From contig JAPDFW010000093.1 in the NCBI GenBank assembly GCA_028826165.1, forward strand, positions 124,001 to 188,000: a stretch of DNA of 64,000 nucleotides, in the 5' to 3' direction. This DNA is from Anaeramoeba ignava (taxonomy: Eukaryota > Metamonada > Anaeramoebidae). The position numbers were made by a program, and so were the translations under genes. The notes under the pieces are model-generated. The model searched no databases. It saw only the letters and a list, made by a program, of their open reading frames with translations, and was not told the origin of the DNA. Below are positions 1 through 10,859 of this stretch, piece after piece; within the stretch, counting starts at the first letter, position 1; the number at the start of each line of letters is the position of its first letter.

Positions 1-157
1 AAATTAAAATTAAAATTAAAATTAAAAATAAAATTAAAATTAAAATTAAAATTAAAATTCATTTATAAATTAAAATTCATTTATAAATTTAAATTAAAAT
101 AAAAATTAAAATTAAATTTATAAATTTAAATTAAAATTTAAATTAAAATTGTTTTAG

Positions 158-2790
158 TCAACATTCTGTAGCAGAAATTGCTGATATTTATGTCAAAATT
201 GCACAACTTCATTTAGAAAATGATGATAATGTTCGTGCAGAAACATATATTAATCGAGCAGCTCGTTTTGTTCCACAAGCAGAAGATAAAATGCTCTCAT
301 TACGTTATCAAGTAAAATTAAAATTAAAATTAAAATTAAAATTAAAAATTAAAATTAAAATTAGAATTAAAATTATAATTAAAATTAATATTAAAATTAA
401 TATTAAAATTAAAATTAAAATTAATATTAAAATTAAAATTAAAATTAATATTAAAATTAAAATTAAAATTAAAATTAAAATTAAAATTAAAATTAAAATT
501 AAAATTAAAATTAAAATTAAAATTAAAATTAAAATTAAAATTAAAATTAAAATTAAAATTAAAATTAAAATTAAAATTAAAATTAAAATTAAAATTAAAA
601 TTAATATTAAAATTAAAATTAAAATAAAATTAAAATTAAAATTTAAAATTTAAATTAAAAATAAAATTAAAATTAAAATTCATTTATAAAATTAAAATTA
701 AAATTAAAATTAAAATTAAAATTAAAATTAAAATTAAAATTAAAATTAAAATTAAAATTAAAATTAAAATTAAAATTAAAATTAAAATTAAAATTAAAAT
801 TAAAATTAAAATTAATATTAAAATTAAAATTAAAATTAAAATTATAATTAAAATTAAAATTAAAATTAAAATTAAAATTAAAATTAAAATTAAAAATTAA
901 AATTAAAATTAAAATCAAAATTAAAATTAAAATTAAAATTAAAATTAAAAATCAAAATTAAAATTAAAATTAAAATATTAAATTAAAATTATAATTATAA
1001 TTAAAATTAAAATTAAAATTAATATTAAAATTAAAATTAAAATTAAAATTAAAATTAAAATTCATTTATAAAATTAATATTAAAAATTAAAATTAAAATT
1101 AAAATTAAAATTTATAATAAAAATATTAAAATTAAAATTAAAATTAAAATTAAAATTAAAATTAAAATTAAAATTAAAATTAAAATTAAAATTAAAATTA
1201 AAATTAAAATTAAAATTAAAATTAAAATTAAAATTAAAATTAAAATTAAAATTAAAATTAAAATTAAAATTAAAAATTAAAATTAAAATTAAAATTAAAA
1301 TTAAAATTAAAATTAAAATTAAAATTAAAATTAAAATTAAAATTAAAATTAAAATTAAAATTAAAATTAAAATTAAAATTAAAATTAAAATTAAGGTTTC
1401 TTATGCAAGAATATTGGATTTTAAAAGAAAATTTCTTGAAAGTTCGATAAGATATTATCATTTATCAACAGAATTAGTTGAAGAAGAACGACTTCAAGCA
1501 CTTTCATTTGCAGCAACTTGTGCTATTCTTGGGGAAGCAGGACCATCACGATCAAGAATATTATCAATATTATTTAAAGATGAAAGAAGTGCAGCAATTC
1601 CTGAATATGGAATCCTTCAAAAAATGTATCTTGAGCGTATTTTGAGAAAGCAAGAAGTTGAACAATTTGCAAAAACTCTTCGTCCTCATCAACTTGCTGT
1701 GCTTAGTGATGGTGCTACTGTCTTGGATAGAGCTGTAATGGAACATAATTTGTTGTCTGCTTCTAAATTATATAGGAATATTACTTTCGATGAACTCGGT
1801 AGATTGCTGGAAATCCCCCCAGAAAAAGCTGAAAAAGTTGCTTCAAGAATGATATCCCAAGGAAGAATGAAAGGAAAAATTGACCAACTTGAGAATTTAA
1901 TTGAATTTGAAACTGGTATTTAAAATTCATTTATAAATTAAAATTTATTTATAAAATTAAAAATCAAAATTAAAATTTATTTATAAAATTAAAATTTAAA
2001 TTAAAATTAAAATTAAAATTAAAATTTAAATTAAAATTTAAAATTAAAATTAAAATTAAAATTAAAATTAAAATTAAAATTAAAATTAAAATTAAAATTA
2101 AAATTAAAATTAATATTAAAATTAAAATTAAAATCAAAATTAAAATTAAAATTTAAATTAAAATTAAATTAAAATTAAAATTAAAAATTAAAATTAAAAT
2201 TAAAACTAAAATTCATTTATAAATTAAAATCAAAATTTAAAATCAAAATAAAAATCAAAAATTAAAATTAAAAATCAAAATTAAAATTAAAATTAAAAAT
2301 TAAAATTAAAATTCATTTATAAATTAATATTAAAATTCATTTATAAAATCAAAATTAAAATTAAAAATTAAAATCAAAAATTAAAATTAAAATTAAAATT
2401 AAAATTAAAATTTATAAAATTAAAATTAAAATTAAAATTAAAAATAAAACTAAAATTCATTTATAAATTAAAATCAAAATTAAAAATTCATTTTAAAATT
2501 AAAATTAAAATTAAAATTAAAATTAAAATTAAAATCAAAATCCATTTATAAATTAAAATTAAAATTAAAATTAAAATTAAAATTAAAATTAAAATTCATT
2601 TTAAAATTAAAATTAAAATTAAAATTAAAATTTATTTATAAAATTAAAATCGGATAAAAAATTTATAATTAAAAATCTTTTAGAAAATGTTTTATTGAGA
2701 TGGGATAGCAATATTGAAAGAATTTGCAGAGATATTAATTTTGTTGCTGATGAAATTGGAAATGATCATCCTTCATTGATAAAGAAATAA
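158..2790 (+). CDS. CSN4: COP9 signalosome subunit 4, 3' part (5' end outside window)
   Basis: Subunit of the COP9 signalosome, which removes NEDD8 from cullins. I read three exons, 158-311, 1396-1915 and 2684-2790. The joins keep frame: exon 158-311 ends ...LSLRYQ, exon 1396-1915 starts [13 protein letters not shown], and exon 1916-flanking phase 1 gives [11 protein letters not shown]. About 258 C-terminal residues are present, against roughly 406 for the human protein. Family signatures visible are [31 protein letters not shown]-type (here [18 protein letters not shown]), [19 protein letters not shown] and a winged-helix PCI end [18 protein letters not shown]. The last exon matches the CSN4 tail helix ([14 protein letters not shown]). 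Introns are 312-1395 and 1916-2683, both AAAATT-type repeat. Position 1-157 is the end of an upstream intron (acceptor gttttag). The identification is strong from remembered family sequence. Confidence 0.93.
312..1395 (+). repeat. Intron made of (AAAATT)n
   Basis: 1084-bp CSN4 intron, donor GTAAAATT and acceptor TTAAG. Almost all of it is a hexanucleotide array AAAATT, interrupted by AATATT, CATTTATAA and ATAATT variants. Long open frames that translate as KI, NF or LK repeats are artefacts of the array. Confidence 0.9.
1916..2683 (+). repeat. Intron of degenerate (AAAATT)n with CATTTATAAA interruptions
   Basis: 768-bp CSN4 intron, donor GTATTT and acceptor CTTTTAG. It is the same hexamer as the preceding intron but more degraded, with recurrent CATTTATAAA and AAAATC units. 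Confidence 0.85.
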
Positions 2791-3116
2791 TCATTTAAAA
2801 AATTAATCTAAATTGAATTTGGTTTTCCTATTTTTTTTTTTCTTTCAAAAAAAACAAAACAAAACCTTTTTTTTTTAATTCTCTTTCTTTTTTTTTTTTA
2901 AAAAATTCGGAAAAAAAACAAAAACAAAATTTCAATTTTCCAATAAAAAAAAAATTCAAAAAAATAAAAAATTTCAAATTGAAAATTGTTTAATTAACAC
3001 TGAAAAAAAAAGTAAAGAAAGAAAAAAAGAAAAAAAAGAAAAATGAAAATCAAATTGTTTTAAAAAATGAATTGGAAAAAAAGAAAAAGAAAAATTTTTT
3101 CTTGTTTTTTTTGGAA
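2791..3116. other. Convergent intergenic spacer, poly(A)/poly(T) rich
   Basis: This separates the 3' ends of CSN4 (+) and the Byr4-like gene (-). It contains runs of T and A and no open frame or repeat unit I would call. Confidence 0.6.
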
Positions 3117-4802
3117 TCAATCAAAATCATCAAAAGATAATTCATCTTCTGATGAAGAAGAAAACAAAATTTTTTCTTGAACATTTGATTTAAAATTTTG
3201 ATTAACTGTTTGAGAATTAATTTTTTCCCAAGAATTAGTTTGTGGATTAAATTTCATATTTAAAAAAGCACTACTTCTATAATTTGTATTTGGATCAAAA
3301 GGAATTAAAGTGGGTGCTTTTTTTGGTTCAAAAATACTCAAACATTTTTCATTTCCTTTCCAAATTTCGAGATTTGGATCATAAACCATTTCTCCAATAG
3401 TTAAAGTTTTTTTGGGAGTTAATGATGTTATTAAACCTGGTCTTTTAGTTTCTTCGAAAATTCTGAGTTCTTTTTCATTTCCTTCCCAAATTTGTTTAAT
3501 TGGATTATATCTCATTATTCCAACAACTATTAATTTAAATCAATGTCAAATTAAAAGAAATAAATAATTTTTTTCGAATATAAAAGCAAAATTTTCAAAT
3601 TATTTTTTTTTCATTATTTTTTTTTGATTCAAATTGAAATTGGAATTAGAATTTAAATGGAATGTAAATAGAATGTAAATGGAAATTTTTTCTGCTTTTT
3701 TACCTTTTGATGAATTGGGTTTATTTAAACAGCGAAGTAAATGAGGAGGTTCGAAGATTTGCAAATCTCTTTCATTTCCTTTCCACACCATTTGATCAGC
3801 ATCGAAAACCATATTTTGGTACTTTTTCAAATCAATAGTGGTGGAAAGATTTGTGATAGTAGGTCTTTTCTTAAGGAGGTTATAATAAGTTTGATAAAAT
3901 TTTCTGAGTCGAGCACGCATGCCTGAATTATTTTGAGTTGTGGATTCCTCCACAAGCCATTGAGTTTCGGGATTGACTTCCTGGTGATAAGTCTGTGGTT
4001 TCAATGAGGATAAATTGGGTGGTATTTCAACCCCTTTCCAACCTTTATCTGGAACAGGCTGTTGGACCTCATCATTTGAATTCTCGGGTTGCGATTCATC
4101 TAAATCCATGAGTGAAGGGACATAAATAGATGTTGATTGACTTAAATGGGAAGTTAATTTTTTGAGAAGATGCGAAGAATCAAATGCAGAGTCTGGATTT
4201 TCTTCAAAGTCTAGAGCTTGTTGGTCAGAAAGTGAGTCCCGATTGTCGAGGCTATTATCCGAAGGTTTATTCTGTTCGGGATATTTATCTTGGTTGCTTT
4301 GTTGGCTTTCTTTCTCGTTGATGTTTATTTGAATGGCTTCTTGAAAATCCCCATTTTGTTTTGAATTCAAACTGAGTTTATTTTGGAAATTTTTTTGAGC
4401 GGAATTGATAAGTTTTGAGCTTTCGATTTGATCCGCAAAATCATCCCAATCTTCATCATCATCATCGTCAAAATCTTCGTTATTATTATTATTATGATTA
4501 TGATTATTTTTATTATTGTTATTATTTTGGGATAATTTCTGTTTCTCAATAAAAGTTAAAAACCGAAAATTTTCGGGAATTTCTAAATCTTCTGAGTCTT
4601 CCTTGTTTAGAGATATAATTAGAGGACGGTCATGAGGAATTTCTAAACCGTCTAATAATTCTTCGTCTATTGTATGAATTTTAAATTTTGTAACATTACT
4701 TAAATCAATAGCCCCTTTGAGCCATTTTTCTCCATCTATTACTTTCCTTTTTAAAGGAATTTCTTGTTGTAATTCTAAAGCTAAACTATTTTCTGTTGTC
4801 AT
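3117..4802 (-). CDS. Byr4/Bfa1-like protein with W-x-G-N-E repeats
   Basis: Two exons, 3704-4802 and 3117-3526, join across a 177-bp GT-AG intron (donor G/GTAAAA, acceptor AATAG) in matching phase, giving about 502 residues. The C-terminal third carries repeats of the form M-x-[FY]-[DN]-x5-W-x-G-N-E-x2-L-x-I-F: MVFDADQMVWKGNERDLQIF, MRYNPIKQIWEGNEKELRIF and MVYDPNLEIWKGNEKCLSIF, then a degenerate fourth, MKFNPQTNSWEKI. The second repeat starts right after the intron, so the join is supported by the repeat itself. The middle is N/D-rich and probably disordered. Repeats of this kind are, as I recall, characteristic of fungal Byr4/Bfa1, the scaffold for the Bub2/Cdc16 GAP acting on the Spg1/Tem1 GTPase, and of plant and amoeba relatives. 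The family call is inference. The repeats are directly visible. Confidence 0.6.
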
Positions 4803-4910
4803 TTCTTGTGTGTTTTTATTATTGTTATTATTATTATTATTATTTCCAAATTAATTTTAATTATTTAAATTCTTTTTTTTTTTTTAAACAAAACAAAAAC
4901 AAAAAACAAA

Positions 4911-4937
4911 AATGAAAAAAAAAAATGAAAAAAAAAA
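4911..4937 (-). promoter_or_regulatory. TCATT/T-tract box, Byr4-like gene
   Basis: On the minus strand this reads T-tract, CATT, T-tract, about 110-135 bases before the ATG at 4802. It fits the window-wide start-proximal motif. Confidence 0.4.
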
Positions 4938-4980
4938 TTTAAATTAAAAAGCGAAAAAAAAAAATAATTTTTTCTCCATT

Positions 4981-5004
4981 TTTTTTTTCATTTTTCTTCT
5001 TTTT
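4981..5004 (+). promoter_or_regulatory. TCATT/T-tract box, EF-hand gene
   Basis: Reads TTTTTTTTCATTTTTCTTC some 28-50 bases before the ATG at 5032. It is the same motif as at most starts in the window. Confidence 0.5.
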
Positions 5005-5031
5005 AATATTATTATTATTAAAAAAACAAAA

Positions 5032-8000
5032 ATGGATGAACAATCAAAACAACGTTATCATGATATTTTTACACAAGCAGATGTAATAAATTATCTTTTA
5101 TTCTTTTTTTTTAAAATTAAAATTAAAATTAAAATTAAAATTAAAATTAAAATTTTATTAGAAAAGGTCTCGTGGATTTCTTTGTAAAAATCAAAAATAC
5201 TTCACAAAATAATTATTTTTATTATTTATTATTTAATTTTAAAAATTATTTAGATCCTCAAGAATTAAAAATGCTTTTAGAAACAAATGGATATTCATTT
5301 CATGAAGAAGGATTAGAAAATCTTGTTGAACATATTTGTGGAGGTAAATTATTTGATTTTAATTAATAAAAGGAAAAGCTTTCTCAAAAAAAAAAAACTT
5401 TTTAGAACACAAAAAAGTTTCATTCCATAAATTTTTATCAATGATGAATTTTTTGATTGAAATGCATCAATTATTTCTTGAATTGGATGAAAATGGAGAG
5501 TTTGAATTTAATTTTTTATTTTAAATTTATTAAAAATATCAAAAAAAATAATAATTTTGTTTTGATAGTGAAAATTTAAGCAAAGCAGAATTTGCACATG
5601 CAATTAAAAAAATGAAGTTTGAATTGCAAAAAGAACAATTAGATTTAATGTTTCAAGTGAATATTTATAACCAAATTTATCAAGCAATTTATATTAAAAA
5701 TTTATTTTAAAATTATAAAGGAATTTATTTTAAAATTATAAAGGAATTTATATTAAAATTATATTAAAATTATAAAGGAATTTATAAAGGAATTTAGAAT
5801 TAAATTTAGAATTAAATTTAGAATTAAATTTAGAATTAAATTTATATTAAATTTAGAATTAAATTTATATTAAATTTAGAATTAAATTTATATTAAAATT
5901 ATAAAGGAATTTAGAATTAAATTTATAATTAAATTTAGAATTAAATTTAGAATTAAATTTAGAATTAAATTTATAATTAAATTTAGAATTAAATTTTAGA
6001 ATAAAATTTTAGAAATTTAGAATAAAATTTTATAATAAAATTTTATATTAAAATTTAAAAATTAAATTTAAAATTAAATTTAAAATAAAATGAAGAATAA
6101 AAAAATTTAAAATTAAAATAAGAATAAAAAATTTAGAATTAAATTTAGAATTAAATTTAGAATTAAATTTAGAATTAAATTTAGAATAAATTTAGAATTA
6201 AATTTAGAATTAAATTTAGAATAAAATTTAGAATTAAAATTTAGAATTAAATTTAGAATTAAATTTAGAATTAAATTTAGAATTAAATTTAGAATTAAAT
6301 TTAGAATTAAATTAAATTTAGAATTTTAGAATTAAAAGAATTAAATTTAGAATTAAATTTAGAATTAAATTTAGAATTAATTTAGAATTAAATTTAAATT
6401 AAATTTTAAAATTAAATTTAGGAAAATTTAGAATTAAAATTTAGAATTAAATTTATAATAAAAATTTATAATTAAAATAATTTAAATTAAATTAATTAAA
6501 ATTTATATTAAATTTAGAATAAAATTTTAAAATTTAGAATTAAATTTAGAATTAAATTTAGAATTAAATTTAGAATTAAATTTAGAATTAAATTTAGAAT
6601 TAAATTTATAATTAAATTTAGAATTAAATTTAGAATTAAATTTAGAATTAAATTTAGAATTAAATTTAGAATAAAATTTAGAATTAAATTTATAATAAAA
6701 TTTATAATTAAATTTATAATTAAATTTATAATTAAATTTAGAATTAAATTTAGAATTAAATTTAGAATTAAATTTAGAATTAAATTTATAATTAAATTTA
6801 GAATTAAATTTAAAATTAAATTTAGAATTAAATTTTATAATTAAATTTATAATTAAATTTATAATTAAATTTAGAATTAAATTTAGAATTAAAAATATAA
6901 TTAAAATTTAGAATTAAATTTATAAAGGAATTTAGAATTAAATTTATATTAAAATTTAGAATTAAATTTATATTAAAAATTTAGAATTAAATTTATATTA
7001 AAATTTAGAATTAAATTTATATTAAAATTTAAAATTAAATTTAGAATTAAATTTATATTAAAAATTATAAAGGAATTTAGAATTAAATTTAGAATTAAAT
7101 TTAGAATTAAATTTAGAATTAAATTTATAATTAAATTTAGAATTAAATTTAGAATTAAATTTAGAATTAAATTTAGGAATTAAATTTAGAATTAAATTTA
7201 GAATTAAATTTAGAATTAAATTTAGAATTAAATTTTATAATTAAATTTAGAATTAAATTTAGAATTAAATTTAGAATTAAATTTAGAATTAAATTTAGAA
7301 TTAAATTTAGAATTAAATTTATAATTAAAATTAAATTTAGAATTAAATTTAGAATTAAATTTAGAATTAAATTTATAATAAAATTTATAATAAAATTTAT
7401 AATTAAATTTATATTAATATTTAGAATTAAATTTAGAATTAAATTTAGAATTAAATTTAGAATTAAATTTAGAATTAAATTTAGAATTAAATTTATATTA
7501 AAATTTATATTAAATTTAGAATAAAATTTAGAATTAAATTTAGAATTAAATTTATATTAAAATTTATATTAAAATTTATATTAAAATTAAAATAAGATAA
7601 CTGATACAAATCGAAATGGTCTTGCTTCATTTGAAGAATTTGTTTCAACATTATTATATCTTTATAATATTAAACGTGTTTTTGAATCTGCTGATACTGA
7701 AGGAAATGGAACTTTAGATACAACTGAATTTTATAAATTCCTTCCCATTTTAAAAATTAAAGCTTCAAAACATGATGCTCAACAAGCTCTTTCTCAATTT
7801 GATCTGGATAATGTAAATTATTTTAAATTTTAATTTTAATTTTAATTTTAATTTTAATTTTAATTTTAATTTTAATTTTAATTTTAATTTTAATTTTAAT
7901 TTTAATTTTAATTTTAATTTTAATTTTAATTTTAATTTTAATTTTAATTTTAATTTTAATTTTAATTTTAATTTTAATTTTAATTTTAAATTTGGAAAAT

Positions 8001-8082
8001 TTTTTAACTTCAAAAAAAAAAGGATGGAGAATTAAATTTTCCAGAATTTGTTCATTTCATCTTCACAATAAGAGATATTTAA
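5032..8082 (+). CDS. Five-EF-hand calcium-binding protein (calmodulin-like)
   Basis: Seven exons, 5032-5082, 5162-5183, 5254-5343, 5406-5499, 5569-5656, 7597-7812 and 8023-8082. All joins are GT-AG with consistent phases, giving about 206 residues. Exon joins create or complete the calcium loops. Loop 1 is D-KRSRGFL-Y-PQE, split by two introns. Loop 2 is DENGDENLSKAE, made by the 5499/5569 join. Loop 3 is DTNRNGLASFEE, loop 4 DTEGNGTLDTTE and loop 5 DLDNDGELNFPE (7812/8023 join). Loop 2 lacks the usual Gly at position 6 and may bind weakly. Probably a soluble Ca2+ sensor; no partner is evident. The fifth intron is 1940 bp of tandem repeat. Divergent from the Byr4-like gene across a 229-bp spacer. 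Confidence 0.85.
5657..7596 (+). repeat. Intron made of 12-bp repeat (AATTTAGAATTA)n
   Basis: 1940-bp intron of the EF-hand gene, donor GTGAAT and acceptor ATAAG. The core unit is AATTTAGAATTA, with frequent TTATATTAAA and TTATAAAGGAA variants. It is a different repeat from the CSN4 introns 3 kb away. Confidence 0.9.
7813..8022 (+). repeat. Intron made of (AATTTT)n
   Basis: 210-bp last intron of the EF-hand gene, donor GTAAATTA and acceptor AAAAAG. It is a near-perfect hexamer array in the opposite orientation to the CSN4 array. Confidence 0.85.
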
Positions 8083-8150
8083 AACAAACTTGATTTCTTT
8101 TTTCTGAATCCAAAACAAAAATAATTATTTTATTTTTTCCAAAAATTATT

Positions 8151-8172
8151 TTTTTTCATTTTTTTTCTTTTC
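8151..8172 (+). promoter_or_regulatory. TCATT/T-tract box, RCC1-BTB gene 1
   Basis: TTTTTTCATTTTTTTTCTTT, ending about 24 bases before the ATG at 8196. Confidence 0.5.
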
Positions 8173-8195
8173 AAAACAAATTAAAAAAAAGAAAA

Positions 8196-10040
8196 ATGAA
8201 TGATTGTTTATTTTTTGGTTCAAATTTATTTCACTTACTTTTAAAAAATGAATCAGAAATAATTTTAAAACCTGTTCAATTTAAATTTGAAAATAAAATG
8301 AAAAATCAAAATGAAAAACAAATTAAACAAATTGTCTCAACATTTTTTTCAACAATTTTCCTTTTTGAAAATGGAAAAGCAATCGAATTTATTAATTATT
8401 CAAGTCAAGATCATCATTGTGAAAAAATCAAAATTGAAAATATTCAAAAAGTAACTGTTGGTTTTAGTGTTGAAGCTATTTTAACAAAAGAAGGAAATGT
8501 ATTTGCAAAAGGATATGATATTAATCCAAAAAAACCAAAAGAATTTATCAATATTTCATCATTAATTGAAGATACAAATGATAGAATAATTCAAGATATT
8601 GTCTCTAGTGCTTATGCAATTTACTTATTAACTTCAAATCAAAATGTTTATGGAATTGGTTCAAATGAATATGGTCAACTTGGTTCTTTTATAAATGAAA
8701 CACAAAAACCAATTTTAATGATGAAAAATGCTTCTAAAATATTTTCAGGAAGTTACTCAGACTCGATTTTTATTTTAGATTCAAATCAAGAATTATTTGT
8801 TTGCGGATTTAATCAATATGGCCAACTTGGAATTGGAAGAAAAACAAAAACAGAAACAGAAATAGAAACAGAAACAGAAACAGAAACAGACGAAGATAAA
8901 GAGATTTTTAATTTAACCAAAATCCAAAATATTCCAAAAGGCAAAATAATTGATATTAAAACTGGAAATAGACATTCAATAATGTTGATTGAAAATGAAA
9001 ATGAAAATCAAAATGAAAATCCAAATGAAAATCCAAAAAGAAAACTTTATTCATGTGGTTATCGGCAAAGAAATGGACTTAACAAAAATACTTATGAATT
9101 TACTGAAATCAAATCATCTTTATTTGAAAATGATAATATTCTTGAATTTTCTATTGGATTTAATCATACTTTGATTTTAACCTCAAAAGGAAAACTTGTT
9201 TCATTTGGAAAAAATGAACATGGTCAATTAGGAACAAGAAATAAAACAGATCATTTCATTCCAATTCAAATTAAACTTCCTAAATTAAGATTTAATGAAG
9301 ATATTTCCAATTATCATGTTTCTTGTGGAGAAGATAATTCATTTCTTTACCATACTCTTCCTTCTTTTTCCAATCTTGAAGAAGATCTGATAAAACTATT
9401 TAGAAGAAAAGAATTTTGTAATATTTCATTTAAAACCAAAAATGGAGAAATAATCAAAGCTCATAAATTAATATTGAAATATAGATTAAATGAAAATCAA
9501 AATCAAATTGAAAAACTTCAAGAAATTATTTCAAATAAATCAATTAAAGAATCAAATCAAATATTTGAAATGATTTATTCAAACAATTCCAAAATAAATC
9601 CAAAATTATATTGTGAAATTAAAGAAATTATAAATTTCAATGAAAAAATTGAAGAAGCAATGAAAAGAATTTATTTAAATGAAAATGAAAATGAAAAAGA
9701 TTTTATAATTGAAAGAAAAGAAAAACAATATAAATTTCCTAAATTAATATTAATAATGAGAAGTGAATTATATCGAGGAATGTTTTTATCTGTAACAGAT
9801 GATACTTCTAATAAAGTTACAGATTATAGTGAATTAAGTAATAAATCATTTCAAATATTTGAATATTGGATTTATTCAAATCAAATTAAAAATGAAATTC
9901 AAATTACACAAGAAATTATTAATGAAATTAAAATTGGAATTGATTATTTTCAATTAAATCAAACATATCCAAATTTATTTGATTTATTAATTAACAAATT
10001 TAATAATCAAAATTCTAAAGAAAAGTGTTTGATTTTTTAA
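8196..10040 (+). CDS. RCC1-repeat / double-BTB protein, copy 1
   Basis: 614 residues, single exon. Residues about 1-385 are RCC1-type blades, with repeated G-S/F-N-x-x-G-Q-L-G signatures: GIGSNEYGQLG, CGFNQYGQLGIG and FGKNEHGQLGT. A BTB domain follows from about 394 ([20 protein letters not shown]), then a second from about 501 ([20 protein letters not shown]) ending YFQLNQTYPNLFDLL. RCC1-BTB proteins are generally ubiquitin-ligase adaptors or GTPase-linked factors; the role here is inferred. Asn-Glu runs (GAAAAT hexamers) interrupt the blades near residue 265 and vary between paralogues. The start is chosen because copies 2 and 3 start the same way (MN-x-x-LFFG-x-N) just after a TCATT box. 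The tail NSKEKCLIF differs from the other copies, which end at NNQN. Confidence 0.88.
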   Translation: MNDCLFFGSNLFHLLLKNESEIILKPVQFKFENKMKNQNEKQIKQIVSTFFSTIFLFENGKAIEFINYSSQDHHCEKIKIENIQKVTVGFSVEAILTKEGNVFAKGYDINPKKPKEFINISSLIEDTNDRIIQDIVSSAYAIYLLTSNQNVYGIGSNEYGQLGSFINETQKPILMMKNASKIFSGSYSDSIFILDSNQELFVCGFNQYGQLGIGRKTKTETEIETETETETDEDKEIFNLTKIQNIPKGKIIDIKTGNRHSIMLIENENENQNENPNENPKRKLYSCGYRQRNGLNKNTYEFTEIKSSLFENDNILEFSIGFNHTLILTSKGKLVSFGKNEHGQLGTRNKTDHFIPIQIKLPKLRFNEDISNYHVSCGEDNSFLYHTLPSFSNLEEDLIKLFRRKEFCNISFKTKNGEIIKAHKLILKYRLNENQNQIEKLQEIISNKSIKESNQIFEMIYSNNSKINPKLYCEIKEIINFNEKIEEAMKRIYLNENENEKDFIIERKEKQYKFPKLILIMRSELYRGMFLSVTDDTSNKVTDYSELSNKSFQIFEYWIYSNQIKNEIQITQEIINEIKIGIDYFQLNQTYPNLFDLLINKFNNQNSKEKCLIF

Positions 10041-10062
10041 AAATAAAAAAATTAAAATAAAT

Positions 10063-10100
10063 TTTTTCATTTTTTTCATTTTTTTCATTTTTCTCATTTC
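10063..10100 (+). promoter_or_regulatory. Repeated TCATTTTTT boxes, esterase gene
   Basis: Four CATT elements are separated by T-tracts just before the ATG at 10113, within a 72-bp spacer after the preceding stop codon. Confidence 0.45.
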
Positions 10101-10112
10101 AAAATTTTTTTA

Positions 10113-10806
10113 ATGGAAAAAAAAGAAACAATTTCAATATTAGCTTTTGGAGATTCATTAACTTGTGGATGGAGTAATTTTGGAACAGAACATTTCCCAT
10201 ATGGAATAAATCTTCACAAACTTTTAACAGAAAAATATCCAGAAAAAAATTTTGAAATTCAAGTTTCTGGTAAAAAAAAAACGATCCAAAAATAACCAAT
10301 TTTCTTTTGAAAAATTAATCAGAAAAAAAAACATTTTTCCAAAAGGGATTTCTGGTCAAAAAGCATTTGGAATGCCTCCAAGAATGAAAGAGGAAATTAA
10401 AGAAAAAGAATATCATTATGTTATAATTTTAGCTGGAACTAATGATTTATCTCAAAGTTATTCAGCAGAAGAAATTTTCGAACAAATCTCTTCTTTGCAT
10501 GAAATTGCTTTAAAATCTGATTCAGTTCGAAAAACTATTGCAATTACTATTCCTCAAGCAGCTGCTGATTCCCATTTTAAAGATTATCTTGAAAAAAAAC
10601 TCCAAATCAATTCTTTAATTCAAAAACTTGTTGATTCAAATCAAAAAATTGAATTAGTTGATCTTTATTCTCTTATTCCTTTTTCTTCTCCTTCAGAAAA
10701 TCAAAAAGATTCTCTTTGGAATGATTCTTTACATTTTTCAAGTATTGGTTATGATAAAATGGGAGAGTTGATTTTTAATGTTTTTGTTGAAAAAATTTTC
10801 AATTAA
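10113..10806 (+). CDS. GDSL/SGNH-family esterase or lipase
   Basis: Two exons, 10113-10269 and 10346-10806, with a 76-bp intron (donor G/GTAAAA, acceptor AAAAG), giving 205 residues. Catalytic blocks are in the right order. Block I is ILAFGDSLTCGW with nucleophile Ser15. Gly after the join (VSGISGQKAFGM) fits block II. Block III is VIILAGTNDLS with the oxyanion Asn, and block V is NDSLHFSSIGYDKM with Asp and His. No signal peptide is visible, so it is probably intracellular. The substrate cannot be told. The 205-residue length suits compact SGNH hydrolases. Downstream lies satellite DNA. Confidence 0.87.
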
Positions 10807-10859
10807 AAATAATTTTGAAAGAAAACTATTTTCTTTTTCTTTCTAAATAAATTTTAATA

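Noticed and set aside
291-918. Open frames translating as KIKI, NFNF or LILI repeats here and at 1270, 7765, 25509, 30912, 32244, 34650, 46981, 47153, 55163 and 57574
   Set aside because: They are readings of 5-, 6-, 7- or 12-bp intron or spacer arrays, or shadows of real coding repeats. Spliced genes run through or around them.
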